Assembly (NCBI GenBank): GCA_902826945.1
Contig: CADEGS010000047.1
Location: forward strand, 1 to 23,076
Reading direction: 5' to 3'
Source of the DNA: an uncultured bacterium
GTDB taxonomy: Bacteria; Planctomycetota; UBA1135; GCA-002686595
DNA length: 23,076 nt
Shown here: in pieces, positions 15,563 through 22,939 of the stretch
How positions within the stretch are numbered: position 1 is the first letter of the stretch
Layout: every line of letters starts with the position of its first letter
Position numbers and translations under genes: made by a program
Notes under the pieces: model-generated
What the model saw: only the letters and a program-made list of their open reading frames with translations
Told to the model about the DNA's origin: nothing
The model's database searches: none

Positions 15563-16330
15563 TCAGGCCTCCAGCGCCTCGCGGGCGCGCGGCGCGACGA
15601 AGCTCTTGAGCCGCTCCTTGATGAGCTGCGGCCCGTCGCCGGACTGGATCGCGACGATGCCCTCGATCATCAGCTCGCGCAGGAGCGCCTCCTCGCCGGC
15701 GCGCACCTCCAGCTTCCCCGCCAGGGGGATGAAGGTCATGTTGGCCGCCATGGCGCCGTAGAGCGTCGTCAGGAGCGCCGTCGCCATGCCGCCCCCGATC
15801 TTCGAGGGGTCGGACAGGTTCTGGAGCATCTGCACCAGGCCGACCAGCGTCCCGATCATGCCGAAGGCCGGCGCGAACGCTCCGAGCGCGTCGAGCATCT
15901 TCTTGCCCTCGGAGTGGCGCTGGCGCTGCCACTCGGCCTCGAGCTCCATGATGTCGCGCACCGTGTCGGCCGGGAAGCCGTCGATGACGAGCTGCACGCC
16001 CTTGGCGAAGAAGCGGTCGTCCACCTCCTGCAGCTTCGTCTCGAGCGCCAGCAGACCCTCGCGCCGCGCCAGGTTCGCGTACTCGATGATGCGGTCGATC
16101 TCTTCCGCCGGCGAGGTCAGCTTGAAGAGGATCGTGCGGACCATCACCTTCACCAGGTTGCGCAGCACCCCGATGGGGAAGTTCATCAGCGTGACCGCGA
16201 TCGTTCCCCCGAACACGATCATCACCGACGGGACGTCGATGAAGATCGCCAGCCCGCCCGGGCCCGTGGCCATGGCGAAGAAGACGAGACCGAAGCCGAG
16301 GACGGTTCCTACGACGGTGGTGATGTCCAT
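15563..16330 (-). CDS. motA: Flagellar motor protein MotA
   Basis: MotA is the stator channel subunit that generates torque against FliG. The ATG start gives 255 residues, the standard length. Four transmembrane segments are visible (about residues 5-22, 28-48, 148-170 and 183-206). The cytoplasmic loop holds the torque block YANLARREGLLALE with Arg89/Arg90 and Glu97. The channel-side proline is Pro154 in GAFAPAFGMIGTLVGLVQML. It is the first gene after the 133-bp gap that contains a sigma-28-like promoter, and leads directly into motB with 3 bp between them. Whether the channel uses H+ or Na+ cannot be decided from these residues alone. No Shine-Dalgarno sequence is evident. Confidence 0.96.
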   Translation of the reverse strand: MDITTVVGTVLGFGLVFFAMATGPGGLAIFIDVPSVMIVFGGTIAVTLMNFPIGVLRNLVKVMVRTILFKLTSPAEEIDRIIEYANLARREGLLALETKLQEVDDRFFAKGVQLVIDGFPADTVRDIMELEAEWQRQRHSEGKKMLDALGAFAPAFGMIGTLVGLVQMLQNLSDPSKIGGGMATALLTTLYGAMAANMTFIPLAGKLEVRAGEEALLRELMIEGIVAIQSGDGPQLIKERLKSFVAPRAREALEA

Positions 16331-16404
16331 CAGGGAGCGACGGCGCGTCCGGACGGCGCCGTCGGGGGATCGCTGGGGGGTGGGCCGGGGAGGCCTCGCT
16401 TTCC

Positions 16405-16432
16405 CTATCGGCCGATCCCGGGTAGCCCCTTA
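16405..16432 (-). promoter_or_regulatory. Flagellar sigma-28 (FliA/SigD)-type promoter for motA
   Basis: On the minus strand TAAG (16432-16429) is followed after 16 bases by GCCGATAG (16412-16405). The SigD/FliA consensus is TAAA, a spacer of 14-16, then GCCGATAA/T. The match is thus 3 of 4 at -35 and 7 of 8 at -10 with acceptable spacing. It lies about 75 bp upstream of the motA ATG, in the only sizeable gap of the flagellar cluster, and stator genes are classic sigma-28 targets. Confidence 0.55.
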
Positions 16433-16463
16433 GGGGGCCTTCCCGGCGGCGGGACGGGGCCCC

Positions 16464-17195
16464 TCAGCGCTTGCCGGCGGGCACGCCGCTCCGCGCGCGC
16501 GCCTCGGTGTAGGCGTTCACGAACGCCTTCCACTGCTCGCCCTCGAGCTGGTTCAGCACCTCGGTGGCGCGCGCCTCGTCCATCGCCAGCAGGATCGAAG
16601 CGGCTTCCTCGGGCCCGTAGGCGGCCAGGCGCCGGCCGGCGGCCTCGTCCTCGAGGCCGGCGATCACGCGCGCCACGCCGCTCCAGCGCGCGCTCTCGCG
16701 CTCCTCGCGAGCGCCCTCGTCGCGCCGGACCTCCTGCTCGCGCAGGATCAGCTCGGCCTTGAAGGCCTCCAGGTCCTTGCGCATGTCCTCCAGGGTGGAG
16801 TAGCGCTCGGCGATCTCCTCGTCGCGCGACTCGAGGTCGCGCTCGCGCTGGTCGAGCTGCGTCTCGCGCACGTCGAGCGTCTTCAGCCGCGCCTGGAGCT
16901 CGTCGGCGAGCGCGCGCAGCTCCTCCTGGGAGAAGGGCGCGGGCAGCGACCAGGTGCCGAGCGTCCCCAGGCTCGACTCGATCACCTGGCGCTCGGTGCG
17001 GCGCGAGGCGGGCAGCGTCTCGGGCGCAGCCTCGCCCGCCGGCGCTTCCTCGAGGGGCTCGTGGTCGAGCAGATTGCCGATCACGGCCACGTCGCGCAGC
17101 GGCGTGCCCGAGACGACGGAGAAGCCGACGAACGAGACGGCGAAGAGCGACAGGCCGCCCAGGATCATCGCGGCGGCTTCGATCAGCTTGGTCAT
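16464..17195 (-). CDS. YlxF/MotE-like flagellar protein with membrane anchor, coiled coil and MgtE_N-like helical repeats
   Basis: The ATG at 17195 overlaps the fliJ stop (ATGA) and gives 243 residues. One transmembrane helix (about 7-28) is followed by an acidic, Pro/Ala-rich periplasmic linker (about 45-90). Then comes a long heptad-rich coiled coil (about 95-165) with VRETQLDQRERDLESRDEEI. The C-terminal helical region, AAYGPEEAASILLAMDEARATEVLNQLEGE, has the repeated A-x-IL-x-x-M / A-x-x-VL-x-x-L spacing of MgtE N-domain and MotE proteins. In Bacillus a gene of this type (ylxF) also follows fliJ, and rhizobial MotE is a periplasmic chaperone for the MotC motility protein. A role in stator or rod assembly is plausible here, especially with stator genes next door, but unproven. 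Confidence 0.75.
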   Translation of the reverse strand: MTKLIEAAAMILGGLSLFAVSFVGFSVVSGTPLRDVAVIGNLLDHEPLEEAPAGEAAPETLPASRRTERQVIESSLGTLGTWSLPAPFSQEELRALADELQARLKTLDVRETQLDQRERDLESRDEEIAERYSTLEDMRKDLEAFKAELILREQEVRRDEGAREERESARWSGVARVIAGLEDEAAGRRLAAYGPEEAASILLAMDEARATEVLNQLEGEQWKAFVNAYTEARARSGVPAGKR

Positions 17196-17686
17196 GGGGA
17201 CGTTCCCTGGATCGGCTCCGGTGCGGGGGCGTCTGGAGCGCCGGCGGGTTCCCGGCCGCGGGAACGGGCCAGCGCGCGCTCGTCCTGGAGCAGCGCCTCG
17301 CGGCGCTCCTCTTCGCGGCGCTCGGCCGCGCGCGCGCGCGTGCGCAGGCGCGTCAGGGCCTCGCTGCGGGCGCGCCGCTCGCGCCACGCCTCGGCCATGC
17401 GCCCGGCCTGCCCGGCGCGCGTGGCGGCCTCGTGCCGCCGCTCGGCCAGGCGCCGGCCCAGGACGCCCAGCAGGCGGTGCTCGGCCAGGACCCCGCGCGG
17501 GTCGAGCGCGCCGGAGGCGAGCTCCGCCGCCAGCGCGCGCCGGCCGCCCGCGAGCGCGTCGCGCACGCCCTGCGCGCGCTCCTCGGCCTCGCGCGCGGCG
17601 CGCTCCGCGGCGCCCCAGGCCTGGCGCGCCTCGCGCTCCTCGAGCGCGCGCAGCCGCGCCAGCCGCTCCAGCCGGAAGCGCTTCAT
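17192..17686 (-). CDS. fliJ: Flagellar export protein FliJ
   Basis: FliJ is the central stalk-like coiled-coil protein of the flagellar export ATPase and interacts with FliI and FlhA. The ATG at 17686 overlaps the fliI stop (ATGA), giving 164 residues. The start FRLERLARLRALEEREARQAWG is the typical FliJ opening (F-x-L-x2-L-x2-(L/R)). The rest is almost wholly helical, very rich in Arg, Ala and Glu, and forms an antiparallel coiled coil, ending in a Pro/Ala-rich tail. Sequence is weakly conserved in this family; position directly after fliI and the helical pattern carry most of the assignment. Confidence 0.85.
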   Translation of the reverse strand: MKRFRLERLARLRALEEREARQAWGAAERAAREAEERAQGVRDALAGGRRALAAELASGALDPRGVLAEHRLLGVLGRRLAERRHEAATRAGQAGRMAEAWRERRARSEALTRLRTRARAAERREEERREALLQDERALARSRGREPAGAPDAPAPEPIQGTSP

Positions 17687-19023
17687 GGCGCGAGGATCGC
17701 GGCCAGCGCGGCGCGCGCGTCGGCCAGGCTCGAGCGCTCGTGCACGCCCTGGCGCAGGAAGCGCTGGATGCGCGGCATGAGCGCCAGCGCGCGGTCGAGC
17801 TCGGGGTTCGTGCCGCTCTTGTACGCGCCGACCTCGACCAGGTCCTTGCCCTCGGCGTGCTGCGCCAGGGCCAGCCGCACGGCGCGCGCCAGCTCCAGGT
17901 GCTGCTCGGGCACGACGTCGGGCATGAGGCGCGAGAGGCTCGCCAGCACGTCCACGGCCGGGAAGTGCCCGCGGTTCGCGAGCGAGCGCGACAGGAACAG
18001 GTGGCCGTCGAGCAGGCCGCGCAGCGTGTCCGCCACCGGGTCGTCGGTGTCGTCGCCGTCGAGCAGCACGGTCATCAGCCCCGTGATGCTGCCGCGCTCG
18101 GCGTTGCCCATGCGCTCGGCCAGCCGCGGCAGCGTGGCGAAGAAGCTCGGCGGGTAGCCGCGCACGGTCGGCGGCTCGCCCGCGGCCAGGCCGATCTCGC
18201 GCGAGGCCGCCGCGAAGCGCGTGACGGAGTCCATCACGAAGAGCACGTTCGCGCCCGCGTCGCGGAAGTGCTCCGCGATCGTGACCCCCACGAAGGGCGC
18301 CAGGAAGCGCTCGATCGGCGGCCGGTCGGAGGTGGCGACGACGGTCGCCGCGCGCGCGCGCGCCGGGCCCAGGACGTCCTCGAGGAAGGAGCGCACCTCG
18401 CGGCCGCGCTCGCCGACCAGCGCCACGACGATCACGTCGGCGTCGGTGCCGCGCGTGATCTGCCCGAGCAGCGTGGACTTGCCGACGCCCGAGCCGGCGA
18501 AGATCCCCATGCGCTGCCCGCGGCCCAGCGTCGCCATGCCGTCGATCACGCGCAGCCCGGTGCACAGCGGCGTGTCGATCGGTCGGCGCAGGAGCGGGTC
18601 GGGCGCGTCCCGCCGCACGCCGCGCTGCTCGAGGCGCGGCGGCAGCGCCCGGCCGCCGTCGATCGGCGCGCCGAAGCCGTCCAGCACGCGGCCGAGCAGC
18701 GCGTCGCCGACCGGGACCGCGAACGAGCGCCCGAGGGCGGTCACGACCTGGCGCGGGCCGATGCCGTCCAGGTCGCCGTGCGGCATCAGGAGCGTCGAGG
18801 CGCCGCGGAAGCCGACCACCTCGGCGTCGATCGGGCCGCCGCGCCCGCGCCGGATGCGGCACATCTCGCCCATCGCCGCGGGCACGCCGCGCGCCTCGAC
18901 CAGCACGCCCGAGACGATGTCCACGCGCCCGCGCCACAACGGACGCGCCGCGGCCTCGATCGCGGCGCGGCAGCGCTCGAGCTCGAGCAGCTGCCGGCCG
19001 CCGCTGGCGGGGGCTTCGCTCAC
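17683..19023 (-). CDS. fliI: Flagellum-specific ATPase FliI
   Basis: FliI is the hexameric ATPase of the flagellar type III export apparatus. The GTG start overlaps the fliH stop (GTGA), giving 446 residues, the family norm. The Walker A motif AGSGVGKST lies at 176-184, and the Walker B Asp265 in LFVMDSVTRFA. The family signature PPSFFATLPRLAERMGNAERGSITG and the LVGERGREVRSFLED block set it apart from the F1 beta subunit. The N-terminal domain carries VVGFRGASTLLMPHGDLDGI. It is flanked by its regulator FliH and stalk protein FliJ. Confidence 0.97.
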   Translation of the reverse strand: MSEAPASGGRQLLELERCRAAIEAAARPLWRGRVDIVSGVLVEARGVPAAMGEMCRIRRGRGGPIDAEVVGFRGASTLLMPHGDLDGIGPRQVVTALGRSFAVPVGDALLGRVLDGFGAPIDGGRALPPRLEQRGVRRDAPDPLLRRPIDTPLCTGLRVIDGMATLGRGQRMGIFAGSGVGKSTLLGQITRGTDADVIVVALVGERGREVRSFLEDVLGPARARAATVVATSDRPPIERFLAPFVGVTIAEHFRDAGANVLFVMDSVTRFAAASREIGLAAGEPPTVRGYPPSFFATLPRLAERMGNAERGSITGLMTVLLDGDDTDDPVADTLRGLLDGHLFLSRSLANRGHFPAVDVLASLSRLMPDVVPEQHLELARAVRLALAQHAEGKDLVEVGAYKSGTNPELDRALALMPRIQRFLRQGVHERSSLADARAALAAILAP

Positions 19024-19571
19024 GCGAGCTCCTCCCGCAGGCGCTCGGCGATCGCGTCCAGCGCGCCGTCGAGCTCGCGCACGAGCAGCCCGAGCGAGGT
19101 CTCGACGTGCACGTCGCCGCGCGCCACCTCGACGTCGGGGCGCAGCTCCGTGCCGGCGCGCAGGCGGCAGTCGCCCAGCACGGCCAGATCGGCGGGGTTC
19201 AGGTGCACGACGCAGCGCGCGCGGTCCGTCGCGGCGGCGCCCAGCGCCTCGCGCACGACCGCCTCCAGGCTGATCGCGTCGCGCGCGAGCTCGCTGCGCA
19301 GCAGCCGGCGCGCGATCTCGACCCCGAGCTCGGCTGCGCTGCGCGCCAGGTCGGCGCGCGCGGACTCGCGGAAGGCGTCCAGGCGCTCGCAGGCCTGCTG
19401 CAGCGCCTGCAGCGCCTCCTCGCGCCGGCGCACGCCGTGGCCGGCGCGGCCGCGCGCCTCGCCCAGCTCGCGCGCGCGCTCGACCAGGGCCTGCACGGGC
19501 GCCCGGCGGCCGAGCGCGAGCGCGCGCACGGAAATCGGGCGCCCGGGCACGCGCAGCGGCTCAGGAGACAA
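19020..19571 (-). CDS. fliH: Flagellar assembly protein FliH
   Basis: FliH dimers bind FliI, hold it inactive in the cytoplasm and tether it to FliN at the C-ring. The frame gives 183 residues from a TTG at 19571, overlapping the fliG stop by 11 bp. This start is uncertain, and a GTG seven codons in is an alternative. An Ala/Arg/Glu-rich helical region (about 30-75) precedes the conserved C-terminal domain: LGVEIARRLLRSEL, then VVHLNPADL and the strand pair DVEVARGDVHVETSLGLLV. That E2-peripheral-stalk-like pattern is characteristic of FliH/SctL. Position between fliG and fliI agrees. Confidence 0.9.
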   Translation of the reverse strand: MSPEPLRVPGRPISVRALALGRRAPVQALVERARELGEARGRAGHGVRRREEALQALQQACERLDAFRESARADLARSAAELGVEIARRLLRSELARDAISLEAVVREALGAAATDRARCVVHLNPADLAVLGDCRLRAGTELRPDVEVARGDVHVETSLGLLVRELDGALDAIAERLREELA

Positions 19572-20580
19572 GGTTCGCCCCTCCGCGCGACGGCCGGAAC
19601 TCGCCCGCCTCGATCATCGCCCGGATGCTCTTCATGATCTCCTCGCGGGCGTTCTCGACGACGTCCATCGACACGGGGCCGGCGATCTCGCGCTCCTCGA
19701 CGACCATGCTGCGCACGCGCGTGCTCAGGTTGCCCATCAGGTTGCTCTCGACGCCCGGCGAGGAGCCCTTCAGCGCGACGGCCAGCGTCTTCGTGTCCAC
19801 GGTGCTGAGGATCTTCTGCATCGAGCGCTTGTCGATCGTGGCGATGTCCTCCCACGTGAACATGTGCTCGCGCAGCTCGGCCGCCACGTCGGCGCTCATC
19901 TGCCCGATCTTCTCCAGCGCCTTGCGCTCGATCTCGGGCGAGGAGTTGTTCAGGATCTCGGCGATCACCTGCAGGCGGTCCACGCCGGCGCCGTCGCCCT
20001 GCTCCTCGAGCTTGGCCAGGCGCGCGCCCAGCTTGCCGGCGACGATGCGCAGCACCGTCGGCGCGGGCGTCTCGAGGTTGGCCAGCCGACGCACGGCGTC
20101 CAGGCCGAGCTCCTCGGGCAGGAAGCGCAGCACCTCGGCCGCGAGCTCGGGCGCGACGTGTCCGAGGATCAGCGCGCCGATGGCGCTCGACTCGGCCTCG
20201 AGCGCGCGCGCGATGCGCCGCGGCGGGTGACGCTCGACCTCCAGGAACGGACGGTCCTTGCGGCGGCGCTCCTCGATCTTCTTCAGGACGCTCTGGCCCT
20301 CGGCGGCGCCGAAGGTCGCCGCCAGCGTCGTGCCCAGGTCGGACGGCGCGCACGGGCGCAGGTCCTTGCGACCGTGCAGCGAGACGGCCAGCGAGCGGTA
20401 CAGCCGCTCGAGCGTGCCGCCCGCCGTCAGGCGCGGGTCGAGGTCGATCATCGCGCGCGCGACGTCGTCGAGCACGCGCTTGTCGAGGTGGCGCAGCACC
20501 TTCTGCTGCGTCTCGGGGTCGAGCCCCAGCAGGAAGGCGGCGACCTGCTGGTGGCCCGCGATCGCGGAGGCGTCGCTCAC
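19561..20580 (-). CDS. fliG: Flagellar motor switch protein FliG
   Basis: FliG links the MS ring to the C-ring and receives torque from MotA. The GTG at 20580 overlaps the fliF stop (GTGA), giving 339 residues, the usual length. The N-terminal FliF-binding domain reads QQVAAFLLGLDPETQQKVLRHLD. The middle domain includes LRFLPEELGLDAVRRLANLE, but the FliM-contact motif EHPQ(T/R) appears as RHPPR (117-121). The C-terminal torque domain is well conserved, with MFTWEDIATIDKRSMQKIL, LAVALKGSS and LSTRVRSMVVEE followed by GPVSMDVVENAREEI. The open frame continues upstream to 21714, but that is shadow sequence over fliF. Confidence 0.95.
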   Translation of the reverse strand: MSDASAIAGHQQVAAFLLGLDPETQQKVLRHLDKRVLDDVARAMIDLDPRLTAGGTLERLYRSLAVSLHGRKDLRPCAPSDLGTTLAATFGAAEGQSVLKKIEERRRKDRPFLEVERHPPRRIARALEAESSAIGALILGHVAPELAAEVLRFLPEELGLDAVRRLANLETPAPTVLRIVAGKLGARLAKLEEQGDGAGVDRLQVIAEILNNSSPEIERKALEKIGQMSADVAAELREHMFTWEDIATIDKRSMQKILSTVDTKTLAVALKGSSPGVESNLMGNLSTRVRSMVVEEREIAGPVSMDVVENAREEIMKSIRAMIEAGEFRPSRGGANLVS

Positions 20581-22115
20581 GAGCGGGCTCCGGCCGTGGG
20601 CTCGCCACGGGCCCAGGCGGAGAGGATCGTGCCGACCTGCTCGGGGTCGGAGCGCAAGAGCTCGTCCACGCGCGCGCGCGCCAGGAGCTCGGGGTCGATC
20701 TCGGCCTCGGCCGCCGCCTCGGGCCGCGCCGCGTCGCCCTTGCGCGCGGCGCTCTTCAGGCTCTTCAGCAGGAGCACCAGGAACACGACGCTGACGGCGA
20801 CCTCGACGCCGCGCTGCAGGAAGAGCTCGAGCAGCCGGTTGGGCTCGGCGGGCGCCTCGTCCGCGGCGCCGTCCTGTGCGCCCTCGTCGGCGGGGGCGAA
20901 GGGCAGGCGCACCGAGCGGAAGTCGTCGCGGCCGTCCACGAAGCCGACGGCGGCCTTGATCGCCTCGTCGAGCTGCAGAGAGAGCTCCGGAGCGATGCTC
21001 TCGTCGAGGAACACGGCCACCGACAGCCGCTTCAGCGTCGGGACGAAGCGCACGCGCTCCTCGGTCGAGAAGGGCTGCTTGTACTCCTTCTCCTCCTGGT
21101 TCGTGCGCGCGACCAGCGGCTCGGGCGGCTGGGCGGGAGCCGCCTCTTGCGGGGCCTCGCCCGTGGCGACGTTGGACTCGATCCCGGCCGCGCTCGCGGT
21201 CGAGGAGCCGGCGCGCTCGATCGGCGTCTCGCTCGTGTTCTTGTGCTCGGAGACCAGCGTGGCCTTGCCCGAGGCGGACTCGGTGCGCACCGTGCTCTGG
21301 TCGTAGTCCCACTCCGAGCGCACGGCGATCTCCGCCTTGCCCCGGCCGAGGATGCGCTCCAGCACGGCGTTGGCCGCGCGCGTCGCCTCCTGGTCGTTGC
21401 GCTCGCGGTGCGCGAGCAGGTCGCCGACCTTGCGCTCGTCGGACTCGCGCGCCTGGCCGTCGAAGAGCTGGTTGCCCGCCTGGTCGGAGATGACGATGCG
21501 CTCCTGGTCGATCCCGAGGCCGCGGCTGACGAGCTGCGCGACGGTCTGCGCCTGCGCGTCGCTGAGCTCGCCCCCGGCCAGGCGCAGCGTGACCGACGCC
21601 CCGGTCGGGGGGCCGGCGCGGCCGGTGACCGGCGAGACCATGCCCGACGACGTGCGCACGCGCGCGGCGACCACGAAGTCGAGCACCTCGAGCATGCCCT
21701 CCATCTCCTGCCACTCGCGCTTGCGCACGCCCTGCAGGCGCTCCTCGCTGCCCTGGAAGACGCTCGTGACGCCCGACTCGGCCAGGATGCCCTTCAGCGG
21801 GCGGTCGAGCGCGCCGGCGGCGTAGGCGGCGCGGTAGGCGGCCGAGCGCTCGTCGCGCGCGACGTACACCGAGAACGGCGCCGGCGGCTGGCTGACCTCG
21901 AAGGACAGGCCCGCCTCGGCCAGCGCCTTGTTGACCTCGGCCACCTCGTGGTCGGAGAGGCCCGAGAAGGCCAGCTCGAAGTGCGGGCGCTTCGAGAGCA
22001 CGGCCCCGACGCCCAGCGCGCCGGCCAGGGCCAGGAGCACGAGCACCGCCACGGCCTTGCTGCCGAGCTCGACGCCCTTCAACCTCTCCGCCAGGACCTT
22101 GAACAGCTCGTTCAT
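20577..22115 (-). CDS. fliF: Flagellar MS-ring protein FliF
   Basis: FliF forms the membrane MS ring on which the flagellum is built. The ATG start gives 512 residues. Transmembrane helices lie at about 20-41 (AVAVLVLLALAGALGVGAVL) and about 432-452 (VEVAVSVVFLVLLL). The ring-building motifs include FELAFSGLSDHEVAEVNKAL, VTLRLAGGELSDAQAQTVAQLVS and IVISDQAGNQLFDG. The beta-collar region follows, with SEWDYDQSTVRTES and a spacer rich in Ala and Pro (about 300-340). The cytoplasmic C-terminus VDELLRSDPEQVGTILSAWARGE is the FliG-binding helix. The gene follows fliE by 10 bp and overlaps fliG by 4 bp. Confidence 0.96.
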   Translation of the reverse strand: MNELFKVLAERLKGVELGSKAVAVLVLLALAGALGVGAVLSKRPHFELAFSGLSDHEVAEVNKALAEAGLSFEVSQPPAPFSVYVARDERSAAYRAAYAAGALDRPLKGILAESGVTSVFQGSEERLQGVRKREWQEMEGMLEVLDFVVAARVRTSSGMVSPVTGRAGPPTGASVTLRLAGGELSDAQAQTVAQLVSRGLGIDQERIVISDQAGNQLFDGQARESDERKVGDLLAHRERNDQEATRAANAVLERILGRGKAEIAVRSEWDYDQSTVRTESASGKATLVSEHKNTSETPIERAGSSTASAAGIESNVATGEAPQEAAPAQPPEPLVARTNQEEKEYKQPFSTEERVRFVPTLKRLSVAVFLDESIAPELSLQLDEAIKAAVGFVDGRDDFRSVRLPFAPADEGAQDGAADEAPAEPNRLLELFLQRGVEVAVSVVFLVLLLKSLKSAARKGDAARPEAAAEAEIDPELLARARVDELLRSDPEQVGTILSAWARGEPTAGARS

Positions 22116-22125
22116 CGCGATGGCG

Positions 22126-22482
22126 CTAGACGCTCATCCGCATGACCTCGCGGTACGCGTCGATGAGCTTGTTGCGGATCTCCAGGGCGAAGCGGAAGCC
22201 GAGGTCCGCCTGCTTGAGCTGCACGGCGACCTCGTGGAAGTCCCCGACCTTCCCGCTGAGGAGCTCCTCGGGCAGGGCTTCGGCGCGCACGATGCGGTCG
22301 TTGACGTCCTGCAGGGACTGCGAGAGCTCCTGCGCGAAGTCGGGGCCGGAGGCGCCCGCGGCCTCCTGGGCGGGCTCCGCCGCCGAGCGCACGCGCTCCG
22401 CGGCGCGCCGCTGGGCGTCCAGCGCCGCCCGGATCGCCTCGCGACCCAGCGCACCGCTGCCTCCGCCGATCCCTTCGACCAT
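22126..22482 (-). CDS. fliE: Flagellar hook-basal body protein FliE
   Basis: FliE joins the MS ring to the rod and is the first exported flagellar substrate. The ATG at 22482 is preceded by GGGAGGA eight bases upstream, one of the best Shine-Dalgarno sites in the window. The protein has 118 residues. The N-terminal half is Ala-rich and variable. The conserved C-terminal half carries FAQELSQSLQDVNDRI and VQLKQADLGFRFALEIRNKLIDAYREVMRM, which ends in the classic FliE motif. It lies 19 bp after flgC. Confidence 0.95.
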   Translation of the reverse strand: MVEGIGGGSGALGREAIRAALDAQRRAAERVRSAAEPAQEAAGASGPDFAQELSQSLQDVNDRIVRAEALPEELLSGKVGDFHEVAVQLKQADLGFRFALEIRNKLIDAYREVMRMSV

Positions 22483-22501
22483 CGCTCGAGTCCTCCCTCG
22501 C

Positions 22502-22939
22502 CTAGCGGGCGAGCTCCAGGGCGCGCTCCGCCATCTGCATGAAGCTCTGCTGGGCGGTGATGTTCGCCTCGTAGGCGCGCATGGCCGTGATCAGGTCCGC
22601 CATCTCGAGCACGGCGTTCACGTTGGGCAGCTCGACCATGCCGTCGGCGCGCGCGTCGGGGTGCGAGGGGTCGAGCACCAGCTCGAAGGGCGTGCGCTCG
22701 TCCTCGATCACGCGCGGGCTCCCGACCCCCTGCGGGATCGGGTCGCCGCCGCGCGTCCCCGGCTCGACGAGCAGGGGCTCGAAGAGCACCAGCTTGCGCC
22801 GGTACGGGCCCCCTTCGGGCGTGCGCGTCGTGCGCGCGTTGGCCACGTTCTCGGCGATCGTGTCGATGCGGGTGCGCTCGGCCAGGAGGCCGCTCGAGGA
22901 GATCCGCATCCCGGAGAACAGTCGGTCGATGGCGTCCAT
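22502..22939 (-). CDS. flgC: Flagellar proximal rod protein FlgC
   Basis: FlgC is a proximal rod protein of the axial family. The ATG overlaps the flgB stop by one base (TGATG) and is preceded by AGGAAGGA at good spacing, giving 145 residues. The N-terminal axial motif is ISSSGLLAERTRIDTIAENVANARTTRT (the ANVANxxT type). The middle block PYRRKLVLFEPLL and the proline turn DPSHPDARADGMVELPNVN follow. The C-terminal helix MADLITAMRAYEANITAQQSFMQMAERALEL pairs with the N-terminal helix in the rod. All are typical of FlgC. Confidence 0.96.
   Translation of the reverse strand: MDAIDRLFSGMRISSSGLLAERTRIDTIAENVANARTTRTPEGGPYRRKLVLFEPLLVEPGTRGGDPIPQGVGSPRVIEDERTPFELVLDPSHPDARADGMVELPNVNAVLEMADLITAMRAYEANITAQQSFMQMAERALELAR

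Noticed and set aside
14103..15932. Long minus-strand frame of 609 codons ending in the second motB-like gene
   Set aside because: Only the last 223 residues are MotB-like; the upstream part is out of frame with motB and motA, so it is not a fusion protein.
16954..21306. 1,450-codon plus-strand open frame across the flagellar genes
   Set aside because: It is antisense to fliF-fliJ and the MotE-like gene, each of which is clearly identified; composition is low-complexity Arg/Ala/His and no domain is visible.
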